Part shown: piece after piece, positions 25,075 to 33,169 of the stretch
Layout of the letters: each line of letters begins with the position of its first letter
Position numbering within the stretch: position 1 is the first letter of the stretch
NCBI GenBank assembly: GCA_023206055.1
Contig: CP065366.1
Location: forward strand, 1,922,001 to 1,986,000
Length of the DNA stretch: 64,000 nt
DNA from: Vibrio cyclitrophicus
GTDB lineage: Bacteria > Pseudomonadota > Gammaproteobacteria > Enterobacterales > Vibrionaceae
Direction of reading: 5' to 3'
Made by a program: the position numbers and the translations under genes
Notes under the pieces: generated by a model
Told to the model about the DNA's origin: nothing
Databases searched by the model: none
The model's input: the letters and a program-made list of their open reading frames with translations, nothing else

Positions 25075-25490
25075 AGTGTTCTTTTATTGATAAAAATGAG
25101 CTCGATTATACCTGAATTTGTAACTAGAGCATCACACTAAACGCGTCTTTTCATTGAATCTTTCTTCTAACTGGCTAGCAAACGCACAGCCTTGAAGCGA
25201 TCGCTTACCCACACACCCTTAGAACATAAGACTTATCAATCCAACACGATTCATGACCCAATACTGCTCAAAACGACAATGTGAATTTATATTCACCCTT
25301 GAATTGGTATATACCAGGTGAGATTTATAGGTGAAAGTTAGCTACAAATGGGCGAAAACAGGGAATAAAGATGGGTAAATTACACTTCTAGCGATAAAAA
25401 CAGGCAGAAATTAAGGTGAAAAAATAGTCGTAAGTTCACTATTTAAATGGTTGAGCAGTGATGTATTTATCAGGATGAGGTTTTTTAGGC
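25075..25490. promoter_or_regulatory. Leader/promoter region of rlmKL with two palindromes
   Basis: Gene-free stretch between zapC and rlmKL. It contains two adjacent palindromes, GTGAATTTATATTCAC (25281-25296) and TGGTATATACCA (25305-25316). These look like operators for unknown regulators. No ORF or RNA gene is recognised. Confidence 0.5.
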
Positions 25491-25520
25491 ACAAAAAAAT
25501 CGGCTATTAAGCCGATTTTG
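25491..25520 (-). terminator. zapC terminator
   Basis: Eight-base stem AATCGGCT / AGCCGATT with a 4-base loop, followed on the minus strand by seven T. Located 65 bp after the zapC stop. Confidence 0.88.
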
Positions 25521-25583
25521 GGGAAGGTTTGACAGGTTCACGCGTTGCGATGTGTGTGAGAAATGATGGTTTAGATTGAAAGG

Positions 25584-26132
25584 CTAACCGACCATCGCAA
25601 TGTGCGTTTGATGAAGAATAGCGTTCGCGTCTATCATTCTATCGTGCATCACCTTTATTGAGTCTCCAAATCGAAGCCCTTTTGAAGGCGTTAACAGGAA
25701 CTCTTCTAGGTCGACAAATGCGCATAGACTCGCACACTCTCCCACTTCTAATACAATGAAATAGCCTAAGCTATGCTCGTTATTCATTTGTACAATATCC
25801 CCTTCCTGAGGATATTCATGGCCAGCGCCTTGTGAGTCGAAGAACCAACTCTTAGGCTGTACAGGCTTATGGAAGCGCTTTGCTGCCACACAATAGAGTG
25901 CTAATTCAGCTTGACGAGGCTCAGACAGTTCTAAGCCAGAAATTTGTTCTTTGAAGGTTTGGTATGAAGATGCGTCATCAACGGTGAATTCATTATCTCT
26001 AAACGCGCAGTCCACCAGCTTATTGCGGACCAGATTCGTTTTGAAAATCATATCCTCTCCGAGGTTTAGCATTAATGAACATTGCTGCTCATCGTAATAC
26101 CAACTCCATGTATCGCTAGGTTTAAGCATCAT
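25584..26132 (-). CDS. zapC: Cell division protein ZapC
   Basis: 182 residues. N-terminus MLKPSDTWSWYYDEQQCSLMLNLGEDM is ZapC-typical (blocks DTWSWYYD and MLNLGEDM); the C-terminal part carries an SH3-like patch (EYPQEGDIVQMNNEHSLGYF). ZapC binds FtsZ and favours bundling of the Z-ring. Two ATGs lie at the start (26132 and 26129). It lies between pyrD and rlmKL, the E. coli order without ycbX. Cytoplasmic, no membrane segments. Confidence 0.92.
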   Translation of the reverse strand: MMLKPSDTWSWYYDEQQCSLMLNLGEDMIFKTNLVRNKLVDCAFRDNEFTVDDASSYQTFKEQISGLELSEPRQAELALYCVAAKRFHKPVQPKSWFFDSQGAGHEYPQEGDIVQMNNEHSLGYFIVLEVGECASLCAFVDLEEFLLTPSKGLRFGDSIKVMHDRMIDANAILHQTHIAMVG

Positions 26133-26213
26133 TTCGTCTCACACTGTTGAACCATTCCATTAGGTAAAACGCAAAATTACCTTCAATTACAGTAATTTTA
26201 CTGAGCAATAGGC

Positions 26214-26241
26214 AAAAAAAAAGAGGAAATGAATTCCTCTT
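26214..26241 (-). terminator. pyrD terminator
   Basis: Eight-base stem AAGAGGAA / TTCCTCTT with a 5-base loop; the minus strand continues with a run of T. About 100 bp after the pyrD stop. Confidence 0.85.
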
Positions 26242-26338
26242 TCTTGTCGCTTTTCTCTACAACTCAGTGAGTTACAGTGTCTCTTTTATTAAGACGATGC
26301 CAGATTGTCGCTTTTCAGAAATAAAAGCGTCTTGCCGT

Positions 26339-27349
26339 TTAAAGATTTTTAACGATGTCGCCTACAAGGCCTGGACCTTTGTAAATGAAACCAGAGTAAA
26401 CTTGTACAAGCTTAGCGCCTGCCATCATTTTCTCTTTTGCAGCAACATACGAATCAACACCACCTACCCCGATGATCGGCAGTTGGTCACCAAGCTCTTG
26501 ATAAAGTTTACGAACAACTTCAGTACTGCGAGATTGAACTGGACGTCCACTTAGGCCACCCGCTTCGTCACAATGCTTCATGCCTTCAACGATTGAACGA
26601 TCCAATGTAGTGTTTGTTGCGATCACACCATCGATCTTATTTTTGATCAATGATTCACAAATTTGGCTGATTTCATCGTCACTTAGATCCGGAGCAATCT
26701 TAAGAGCAAGAGGAACATATTTACCATGCTTCTCTTCTAGTTCAGATTGTTTCGTTTTGAGTTCAGACAATAGATCGTCTAGTGCTTCGCCGTATTGAAG
26801 AGAACGAAGTCCTGGAGTGTTTGGTGAAGAGATGTTCACAGCAATGTAACCAGCGTATTGATATACCTTCTCCATACAGATCAAGTAATCTTCAGCGCCC
26901 TTTTCAATTGGTGTGTCTTTGTTCTTACCGATGTTGATGCCTAAGATGCCGTCGTAATTCGACTTCTTAACATTCTCAACAAGGTTATCAACGCCTAGGT
27001 TATTAAAACCCATGCGGTTGATGATGCCTTCTGCTTCAACAAGACGGAACAAACGAGGTTTGTCGTTACCCGCTTGCGGACGCGGAGTAACAGTCCCTAC
27101 TTCTACGAAACCAAAACCCATCGCGCCAAATGCATCAATACATTCGCCGTTCTTATCTAGGCCGGCAGCAAGGCCAACTGGGTTTTTAAAAGTAAGACCC
27201 ATGCACTCTACAGGTCGGTGAGGTAATTGTTGGCGATAAAAAAGATCAATAGGTGTGCCTGTGAAGCGTTTGAAATTTTGAATTGCAAGATCATGTGCCT
27301 TTTCGGCATCAAGTTGGAAAAAGCCAGTTCTGGCTAGACGGTAAAGCAT
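26339..27349 (-). CDS. pyrD: Dihydroorotate dehydrogenase (quinone), class 2
   Basis: 336 residues, as E. coli PyrD. N-terminal membrane-associated helices (LARTGFFQLDAEKAH), then a FMN barrel with NPVGLAAGLDKN, NRMGFNN, the active-site NISSPNTPGLR (catalytic Ser), KIAPDL, ATNTT and GVGGV. It oxidises dihydroorotate to orotate in pyrimidine synthesis and passes electrons to quinone. GGAGG is 5 bases before the ATG. The 5' leader has an intrinsic-terminator-like hairpin and a PurR box further upstream. Confidence 0.97.
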   Translation of the reverse strand: MLYRLARTGFFQLDAEKAHDLAIQNFKRFTGTPIDLFYRQQLPHRPVECMGLTFKNPVGLAAGLDKNGECIDAFGAMGFGFVEVGTVTPRPQAGNDKPRLFRLVEAEGIINRMGFNNLGVDNLVENVKKSNYDGILGINIGKNKDTPIEKGAEDYLICMEKVYQYAGYIAVNISSPNTPGLRSLQYGEALDDLLSELKTKQSELEEKHGKYVPLALKIAPDLSDDEISQICESLIKNKIDGVIATNTTLDRSIVEGMKHCDEAGGLSGRPVQSRSTEVVRKLYQELGDQLPIIGVGGVDSYVAAKEKMMAGAKLVQVYSGFIYKGPGLVGDIVKNL

Positions 27350-27363
27350 TGTGCCTCCGATAG

Positions 27364-27387
27364 AAAAAAGCCCCGTGTAAACGGGGC
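27364..27387 (-). promoter_or_regulatory. Terminator-like hairpin in the pyrD leader
   Basis: Seven-base GC-rich stem GCCCCGT / ACGGGGC with a 4-base loop, followed directly by six T on the minus strand, and then by the ribosome-binding site of pyrD (27354-27360). It lies inside the pyrD leader, downstream of the PurR box, so it could attenuate pyrD rather than end an upstream gene (gdhB has its own terminator at 27606-27631). Confidence 0.6.
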
Positions 27388-27478
27388 GATATTATTTACT
27401 TATTTACCCAACTATTCAATCTATTACTGACTGTAAGGGTAAGATAATCGAGTTTGCTAACGAATGAGGTTCATTATT

Positions 27479-27494
27479 AAGCAAACGTTACCGT
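27479..27494. promoter_or_regulatory. PurR box upstream of pyrD
   Basis: AAGCAAACGTTACCGT matches 13 of 16 bases of the PurR consensus ACGCAAACGTTTGCGT. pyrD is a known PurR target in E. coli. The box lies 130 bp before the start codon. Confidence 0.65.
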
Positions 27495-27605
27495 TTCAAG
27501 CTCAGATTATCCATTTGGAATATTCTTTATGTCTCAGTCACCAGCTTCAATTACACAGTCGAACTCGTTCAAATAATGAATCGAGCAAAAGCTGTTTAGC
27601 CAAAC

Positions 27606-27631
27606 GAAAAAGGCAGACCTAATGGCCTGCC
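27606..27631 (-). terminator. gdhB terminator
   Basis: Eight-base stem GGCAGGCC / GGTCTGCC (one G-T pair), 4-base loop, then five T on the minus strand, about 30 bp after the gdhB stop. Confidence 0.85.
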
Positions 27632-27659
27632 CTTATAGTTTTTCGTTTTTATCTAACGA

Positions 27660-30600
27660 TTAGTCTTTCGACATACAGTTTAGATTCAATAGCATCAATT
27701 CACGCAACGCCACTGAGAACTTAGCAAACTCATGAACAGAACCCACTTTGAATTCGTTCAAGATGCTTTCCCAACGATGTAGAGAAACTGAGTTGCTTTC
27801 CATCCAGTCATCCAGCGCTTTAATAACATCTATGTCTGAACCACAACCGCAGTTAAGAACTTGGCCAGTTAACTGACGTTGCTGCCAATCCAGATCTTCT
27901 CTGAATGCTGCACGAGCCAGCGCTTGCCAGTTGTTGTCTACCGCTTGGCCATTGATTTGTTTCAAGAACCAGTGCAGAGACAAACGATCGCCAAGGTTGA
28001 AGTAAAGCTTAGACGCTTGTTGTACCGTTTTACCCGTTTCACGAGCTACTGTGGATATATCCAGTGCTGAGTACAAGCTAGACAAACGAGCCACTGAATT
28101 CGCCAGTTCTGCGGTTACACCTTGGTCAATCCATACCTGAGCCATTGCTTGATGCTCTTCTACTTCTGAAGCTACTAGGTTTTCATCCAGTTTCTCAGTA
28201 ATAGCCACCACATCACCTTGGTACAGTTCAATCAATGCGTTCACTGATTGTTTACCGGTACGGTTTCTTAGCAACCAACGCGCTAAACGACGTAGCGTGC
28301 GGCGCACATGGTAAAGCAACTCGTATTGAGCTTCTGAACTTGAGATATTATCCAGTTCACGAATGCTCTTAAGCACTTTGCCCAAACCGTAGATCTCACG
28401 AGATGCCGCATAGGCATTCGCAATATCAACAATGTTTGCGCCCGTCTCTTCTTGCAAACGAGTTACGAAGTTACAACCCATCTCGTTAACCATTTGGTTT
28501 GCAAGTGCTGTCGCGATGATCTCAGCACGCAGCGGATGGTTATCCATGTGTTGAGAATAGTTACGGCGTAACTCAGTTGGGAAGTATTGCATTAACTGTT
28601 GAGCATGGAACTCATCATTCGCAATATCATCACTCACAAGATCTTCTTTCAGTACCATTTTACCGTAAGCAATCAGTACTGATAGTTCTGGTCTTGTTAG
28701 TGCTTGGCCTTGCTTCTCACGCTCTAGAAGCGTTTCGTCATCTGGGATGTATTCCAAACCACGATCCAAGTACCCTGCTTTCTCCATTGTGTGGATGAAG
28801 CGGATTTGCTCTTTCACTAAGCCAACACCTTGATGCTCAGTAACAGAGATGGACTCAGCTTGACAGTACGCATCATCTAGTACGATTTCGCCCACTTCGT
28901 CTTCCATCGACTCAAGCACTTGGTTACGTTGCTTAACAGTAAGATCACCGTTCGACACCAAACCATTCAAGAAGATCTTAATGTTTACTTCGTTATCCGA
29001 ACAGTCAACACCACCAACGTTATCAACGAAATCGGTATTAACTCGACCACCAGTAAGAGCGTATTCGATACGACCGAGTTGAGTCATACCCAAGTTACCG
29101 CCTTCGCCAACAACCTTAGCTTTTAGGTCACGACCATCGATACGTAGAACGTCATTTGCACGGTCACCAACATCAGTATGAGTCTCGTTTGAAGACTTAA
29201 CATAAGTACCGATACCACCGTTCCAAAGTAGATCAACCTGCATAGACAAGATCGCTTTGATCAAGTCATTCGGCGCCATTGATGCTTTCTTGGTACCCAG
29301 CATTTTCTGAATTTCAGGCGTTAGAGAAATAGACTTCGCTCGACGAGAGAAGATGCCACCACCTTGAGAAATCAGGTCTTTATTGTAATCTTCCCAGCTT
29401 GAACGAGGCAGATTGAACAGACGATCACGCTCTACCCAGCTTGATGCTGAATCTGGATTCGGGTCAATGAAGATGTGCATGTGGTTAAACGCCGCTTGCA
29501 TACGAATGTGCTTAGAAAGCAGCATACCGTTACCAAATACGTCACCCGCCATATCACCTACACCAATCGCAGTGAAATCTGTCGTTTGGCAGTTGATACC
29601 CATTTCACGGAAGTGACGCTTAACCGATTCCCAACCACCTTTAGCGGTGATACCCATCGCTTTGTGGTCGTAACCGTTAGAGCCACCCGATGCAAATGCA
29701 TCACCTAGCCAGAAGTTGTACTCGTCAGATACTGAGTTCGCTAGATCTGAGAATGTCGCTGTACCTTTATCGGCTGCAACAACCAAGTACGGATCATCTT
29801 CATCATGACGAACAACGCTCTTAGGTGGGATAACCTCACCTTCGATGATGTTGTCTGATACATCTAATAGTGCACGGATGAAGCGCTTGTAACAACGTTG
29901 ACCTTCCGCAAAAATCTCGTCACGGCCAGACATCATGTGTTGACGCTTACAAACGAAACCACCTTTAGCACCAACAGGAACAATCACGGTGTTCTTAACT
30001 TGTTGTGCTTTAACTAGGCCAAGAATCTCAGTACGGAAATCCTCTTGACGGTCTGACCAACGTAAACCACCGCGTGCTACTTTACCGCCACGTAGATGGA
30101 CACCCTCAATGTCAGGTGCGTATACGAAGATCTCAAATGCAGGAACCGGTGCCGGAATATCTGGAATCTCGCTTGGTCTCATTTTCAGAGCCAGCCAAGG
30201 TTTAGACTGCTTGTTCTCGTCTACTTGGTAGTAGTTAGTACGAAGCGTTGCAGTGATCATTTCCATGTAGCGACGAATGATACGATCATCATCCAAGCTT
30301 TCTACATGATCCAACTGTTCAGTGATCTTCTTAATAAGATCTTGCTGGCCTTTCGCGCTGCCCTTCAGTTTAGGGTCAAAACGCTTACCGAATAAGCTCA
30401 CTAACCCTTTTGCTAAATCTGGGTAATGAGACAATGTGTCTTCAATGTATTGTTGACTGAATGGGAAACCCACTTGACGCATGTAACGAGCATAAGCACG
30501 TAAGATTGAGATTTCACGGCCAGACAGACCAGCACCCAATACCAAACGGTTGAAACCATCGCTGTCTAATTCACCTGCCCAAATTGCTGCAAAGGCTTGT

Positions 30601-32501
30601 TGGAAAAGATCGCGAGCTTCACGAAGATCAATGGTCTTGTCGCTCTTGTGCAGCATAGAGAAATCAAGGATCCAATATGTCACACCGTTGGTTTTACGCA
30701 CTTCATATGGAGATTCACCGATAACGCGCAAGCCAAAGTTTTCAAGCATTGGCATTACATCAGAAAGGTGAATTGGCTCATCACTGTGATAGAACAACTT
30801 CAAACGAACGGCTTTAGAATCTGCCGCTTCTTCTTGTGGGCGGTAGAAAAGCATACCCAGTTTGTTATCTTCGCTTAGTGCTTCTAAACGCTCAATATCC
30901 GCAACTGCAGAACCTGGCATCATGTCTTCTTTGTACGAACGTGGGAATGCACGCATGTACTCTTTCGACAATGGGAGACCTTTGCTCTCACCGAAGTTTG
31001 CAATGATTGATTCAGAGAGGCGGTCATCCCACGTAGACGATACTTCCATTAAATTTTGCTCAATTGTTTTCACGTCCACATCCATGTTGTTGTTATCAAC
31101 ACGAACAATATAGTGCGTTCTCGCCAGTGGGCTTTCAGAGAAGTACGTTGTAAATTCAACCTCTTCTTCACAACCAAAGTACTGCTTCAAGATGCGCTGT
31201 GTTTGACGGCGAAGTTCAGTGTTGTAACGATCTTTTGTTACATAAACCATACAGCTGAAGAAACGGCCAAACGGGTCTTTGCGAACGAACAGACGCAGAA
31301 GATCACGATCTTGCATTTGAACCACGCCAGTACCCACTTCAAGTAACTCTTCTTCTCGAGCTTGAAGCAGTTCATCACGTGGGTAGTTTTCAAGAATATT
31401 ATGAAGTGCTTTATAAGAGTATGAACCCTCACGGTAACCACTCGCGTCTAAGATACGCTCTACTTTCTCACGAACTAGAGGAATCGTTTCAACGGTTTGG
31501 TTATAAACGGCAGAAGTGTAAAGACCAGTGAAGCGATGCTCACCAATTACCTTACCGTTCTTATCGAATTTCTTAATACCGATGTAGTCATTGTATGCTG
31601 GGCGGTGAATGCGTGAAGCCGTGTTGCCCTTCGTTACAATAAGTACATACGGTTTTTTCGCTTCTAAACGTGCCGAGTCAGAAAACTCAGACAGCTTAAC
31701 GTTACGTACACGATCTGAATTCGCGAACAAACCAAGGCCTTGCTCCTTAGTCGGTTGCAGTTCAGTGTCACCATTTACAGACACAAGGTCGTATTCCTTG
31801 TAACCCATAAACGTAAAGTTGTGCTCGCCTAACCAACGAAGGAAAGCTAGCGTTTCATCGAAGCGTTGAGCGTCTACCGGAATTGTCTCTTTTTGCTTTT
31901 CAACTTGGTTGGTGACTTCTTTCAGTCTTTCAACCATTTTTAGCCAGTCGTTAACAACAAGGCCGGTATCCGTAAAGATATCCAGCAGTTCTGTTTTAAG
32001 TGCGGTCATTTCAGCTTTGCTGCTAAGACGGTCAACCTCAATATGGAAAAGCGACTGGAATGCACCTTCGTTATTGCTAACACCGACAACACTGCCCTTA
32101 TCTGAGCGAGAGATTTGTGTTGGGTTATGAAGCATAAGGTGAGAAGAGAGGTCGAGGCGAGTCAATGCCATTTTTACAGAATCAACAAGGAATGGGCTGT
32201 CTGGAACGACTATCTCAACAATAGTGTGAGTAGACTGCCAACCTTGATGACTTACCGTCGGGTTGAAAACGCGTACAGAGATTTCGTCGGCTTTTTTTTC
32301 ATTGATGTGATGCCATAAGCTAACTACAGCACCATATAAATCGGATTCGTTTCTCTGAGTCAGATCGTCGTGAGAAACATTACTAAACAAGTGTTGAGCA
32401 AGTTGAGTTACGAGAGGTCGATGAGCAAGGTCAAGTTTGTCTTGAATCAGCTTGTAAACTTTTTCAAGTAAAACTGGAACCACAGTTTCACGTGCGGTCA
32501 T
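27660..32501 (-). CDS. gdhB: NAD-specific glutamate dehydrogenase, large type
   Basis: 1613 residues, the length of the large GDH_180 family. N-terminal ACT-like regulatory domains (about 1-500), then the catalytic GDH domain (about 700-1230) with blocks GGLRWSDRQEDFRTE, PVGAKGGFVCKRQ (catalytic Lys), GDMAGDVFGNGM and GEGGNLGMTQLGR, then a helical C-terminal domain. It oxidises glutamate to 2-oxoglutarate with NAD. Start: a longer frame begins at 32516, but GTGGAG before the ATG at 32501 and the MTARE start favour the latter. Single gene with its own terminator. Confidence 0.95.
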   Translation of the reverse strand: MTARETVVPVLLEKVYKLIQDKLDLAHRPLVTQLAQHLFSNVSHDDLTQRNESDLYGAVVSLWHHINEKKADEISVRVFNPTVSHQGWQSTHTIVEIVVPDSPFLVDSVKMALTRLDLSSHLMLHNPTQISRSDKGSVVGVSNNEGAFQSLFHIEVDRLSSKAEMTALKTELLDIFTDTGLVVNDWLKMVERLKEVTNQVEKQKETIPVDAQRFDETLAFLRWLGEHNFTFMGYKEYDLVSVNGDTELQPTKEQGLGLFANSDRVRNVKLSEFSDSARLEAKKPYVLIVTKGNTASRIHRPAYNDYIGIKKFDKNGKVIGEHRFTGLYTSAVYNQTVETIPLVREKVERILDASGYREGSYSYKALHNILENYPRDELLQAREEELLEVGTGVVQMQDRDLLRLFVRKDPFGRFFSCMVYVTKDRYNTELRRQTQRILKQYFGCEEEVEFTTYFSESPLARTHYIVRVDNNNMDVDVKTIEQNLMEVSSTWDDRLSESIIANFGESKGLPLSKEYMRAFPRSYKEDMMPGSAVADIERLEALSEDNKLGMLFYRPQEEAADSKAVRLKLFYHSDEPIHLSDVMPMLENFGLRVIGESPYEVRKTNGVTYWILDFSMLHKSDKTIDLREARDLFQQAFAAIWAGELDSDGFNRLVLGAGLSGREISILRAYARYMRQVGFPFSQQYIEDTLSHYPDLAKGLVSLFGKRFDPKLKGSAKGQQDLIKKITEQLDHVESLDDDRIIRRYMEMITATLRTNYYQVDENKQSKPWLALKMRPSEIPDIPAPVPAFEIFVYAPDIEGVHLRGGKVARGGLRWSDRQEDFRTEILGLVKAQQVKNTVIVPVGAKGGFVCKRQHMMSGRDEIFAEGQRCYKRFIRALLDVSDNIIEGEVIPPKSVVRHDEDDPYLVVAADKGTATFSDLANSVSDEYNFWLGDAFASGGSNGYDHKAMGITAKGGWESVKRHFREMGINCQTTDFTAIGVGDMAGDVFGNGMLLSKHIRMQAAFNHMHIFIDPNPDSASSWVERDRLFNLPRSSWEDYNKDLISQGGGIFSRRAKSISLTPEIQKMLGTKKASMAPNDLIKAILSMQVDLLWNGGIGTYVKSSNETHTDVGDRANDVLRIDGRDLKAKVVGEGGNLGMTQLGRIEYALTGGRVNTDFVDNVGGVDCSDNEVNIKIFLNGLVSNGDLTVKQRNQVLESMEDEVGEIVLDDAYCQAESISVTEHQGVGLVKEQIRFIHTMEKAGYLDRGLEYIPDDETLLEREKQGQALTRPELSVLIAYGKMVLKEDLVSDDIANDEFHAQQLMQYFPTELRRNYSQHMDNHPLRAEIIATALANQMVNEMGCNFVTRLQEETGANIVDIANAYAASREIYGLGKVLKSIRELDNISSSEAQYELLYHVRRTLRRLARWLLRNRTGKQSVNALIELYQGDVVAITEKLDENLVASEVEEHQAMAQVWIDQGVTAELANSVARLSSLYSALDISTVARETGKTVQQASKLYFNLGDRLSLHWFLKQINGQAVDNNWQALARAAFREDLDWQQRQLTGQVLNCGCGSDIDVIKALDDWMESNSVSLHRWESILNEFKVGSVHEFAKFSVALRELMLLNLNCMSKD

Positions 32502-32729
32502 AGTCACACTCCACAATTAGAATTATATTTTATTATTAGGGGGATCACTTAATCGGGTGTTTGAAACGTGCCGTTGAGCGCTTTTCTACTAACGAGTTAA
32601 GCAAAGGTAATGCATTCATTTATTGTAAAAGCATTATTGAAAAATAGTTAATTGTTTTGGAGGTGGTAAGAGGTGAAATGTTTGATTATGTGATTAAGAT
32701 TCCTTTTAACTCACTAGGCACGCCAAGAT

Positions 32730-32948
32730 TTACAGAGCTTCTAACTTAATAAACTTATTTTTTTGGTCAGTTGTCAGCCTAAACTGCCCTCTAACCCCTA
32801 TTTGTGTAAGAAATGGTCTGAACCGAGTTGCAGGTAACTGTAAACGTAAACCGGTTGTTGTTATCACTTGAACTTTACTTGCGGCGCCAGAATAACTGGC
32901 CAAAAACTGCTGATATGAGATGTTAAGTTGGAAAATATAGTGATTCAT
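32730..32948 (-). CDS. DUF2835 family protein
   Basis: 72 residues, MNHYIFQLNISYQQFLASYSG, then TTTGLRLQLPATRFRPFLTQIGVRGQF, split here as the two DUF2835 blocks: N-terminal strand and the LQLPATRFRPFLT motif. Small, basic, soluble; found in gammaproteobacteria with no known role. An upstream Met 42 bases earlier is in frame, but AGGT 6 bases before this ATG and family length favour 32948. Lies between gdhB and pepN. Confidence 0.8.
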   Translation of the reverse strand: MNHYIFQLNISYQQFLASYSGAASKVQVITTTGLRLQLPATRFRPFLTQIGVRGQFRLTTDQKNKFIKLEAL

Positions 32949-33060
32949 ACGATACCTGTATAAACATACAGTGCCAGTATTTTTTGGCACTTAACGATGT
33001 CTGACTTTAAAACTGAGCTTGAAACTGCTCTAGCTTATCGAAAATTCGATAACCCAGAAA

Positions 33061-33096
33061 CAAAAAAATCAGTGGCAGATATTATCTACCACTGAT
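33061..33096 (-). terminator. pepN terminator
   Basis: Long stem (ATCAGTGG, AGAT / ATCT, CCACTGAT, one internal mismatch) followed by seven T on the minus strand, 74 bp past the pepN stop. Confidence 0.88.
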
Positions 33097-33169
33097 GACT
33101 TTTTGTTATTAGTAAACCGTTTGTTAGCAAGCCGCTTATTAACAAACAGTTACGTGAATGAGCGCGAGC

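Noticed and set aside
27364..27387. Hairpin before pyrD as second gdhB terminator
   Set aside because: gdhB has a terminator at 27606-27631; the hairpin lies close to the pyrD SD and after the PurR box, so a leader role is more likely.
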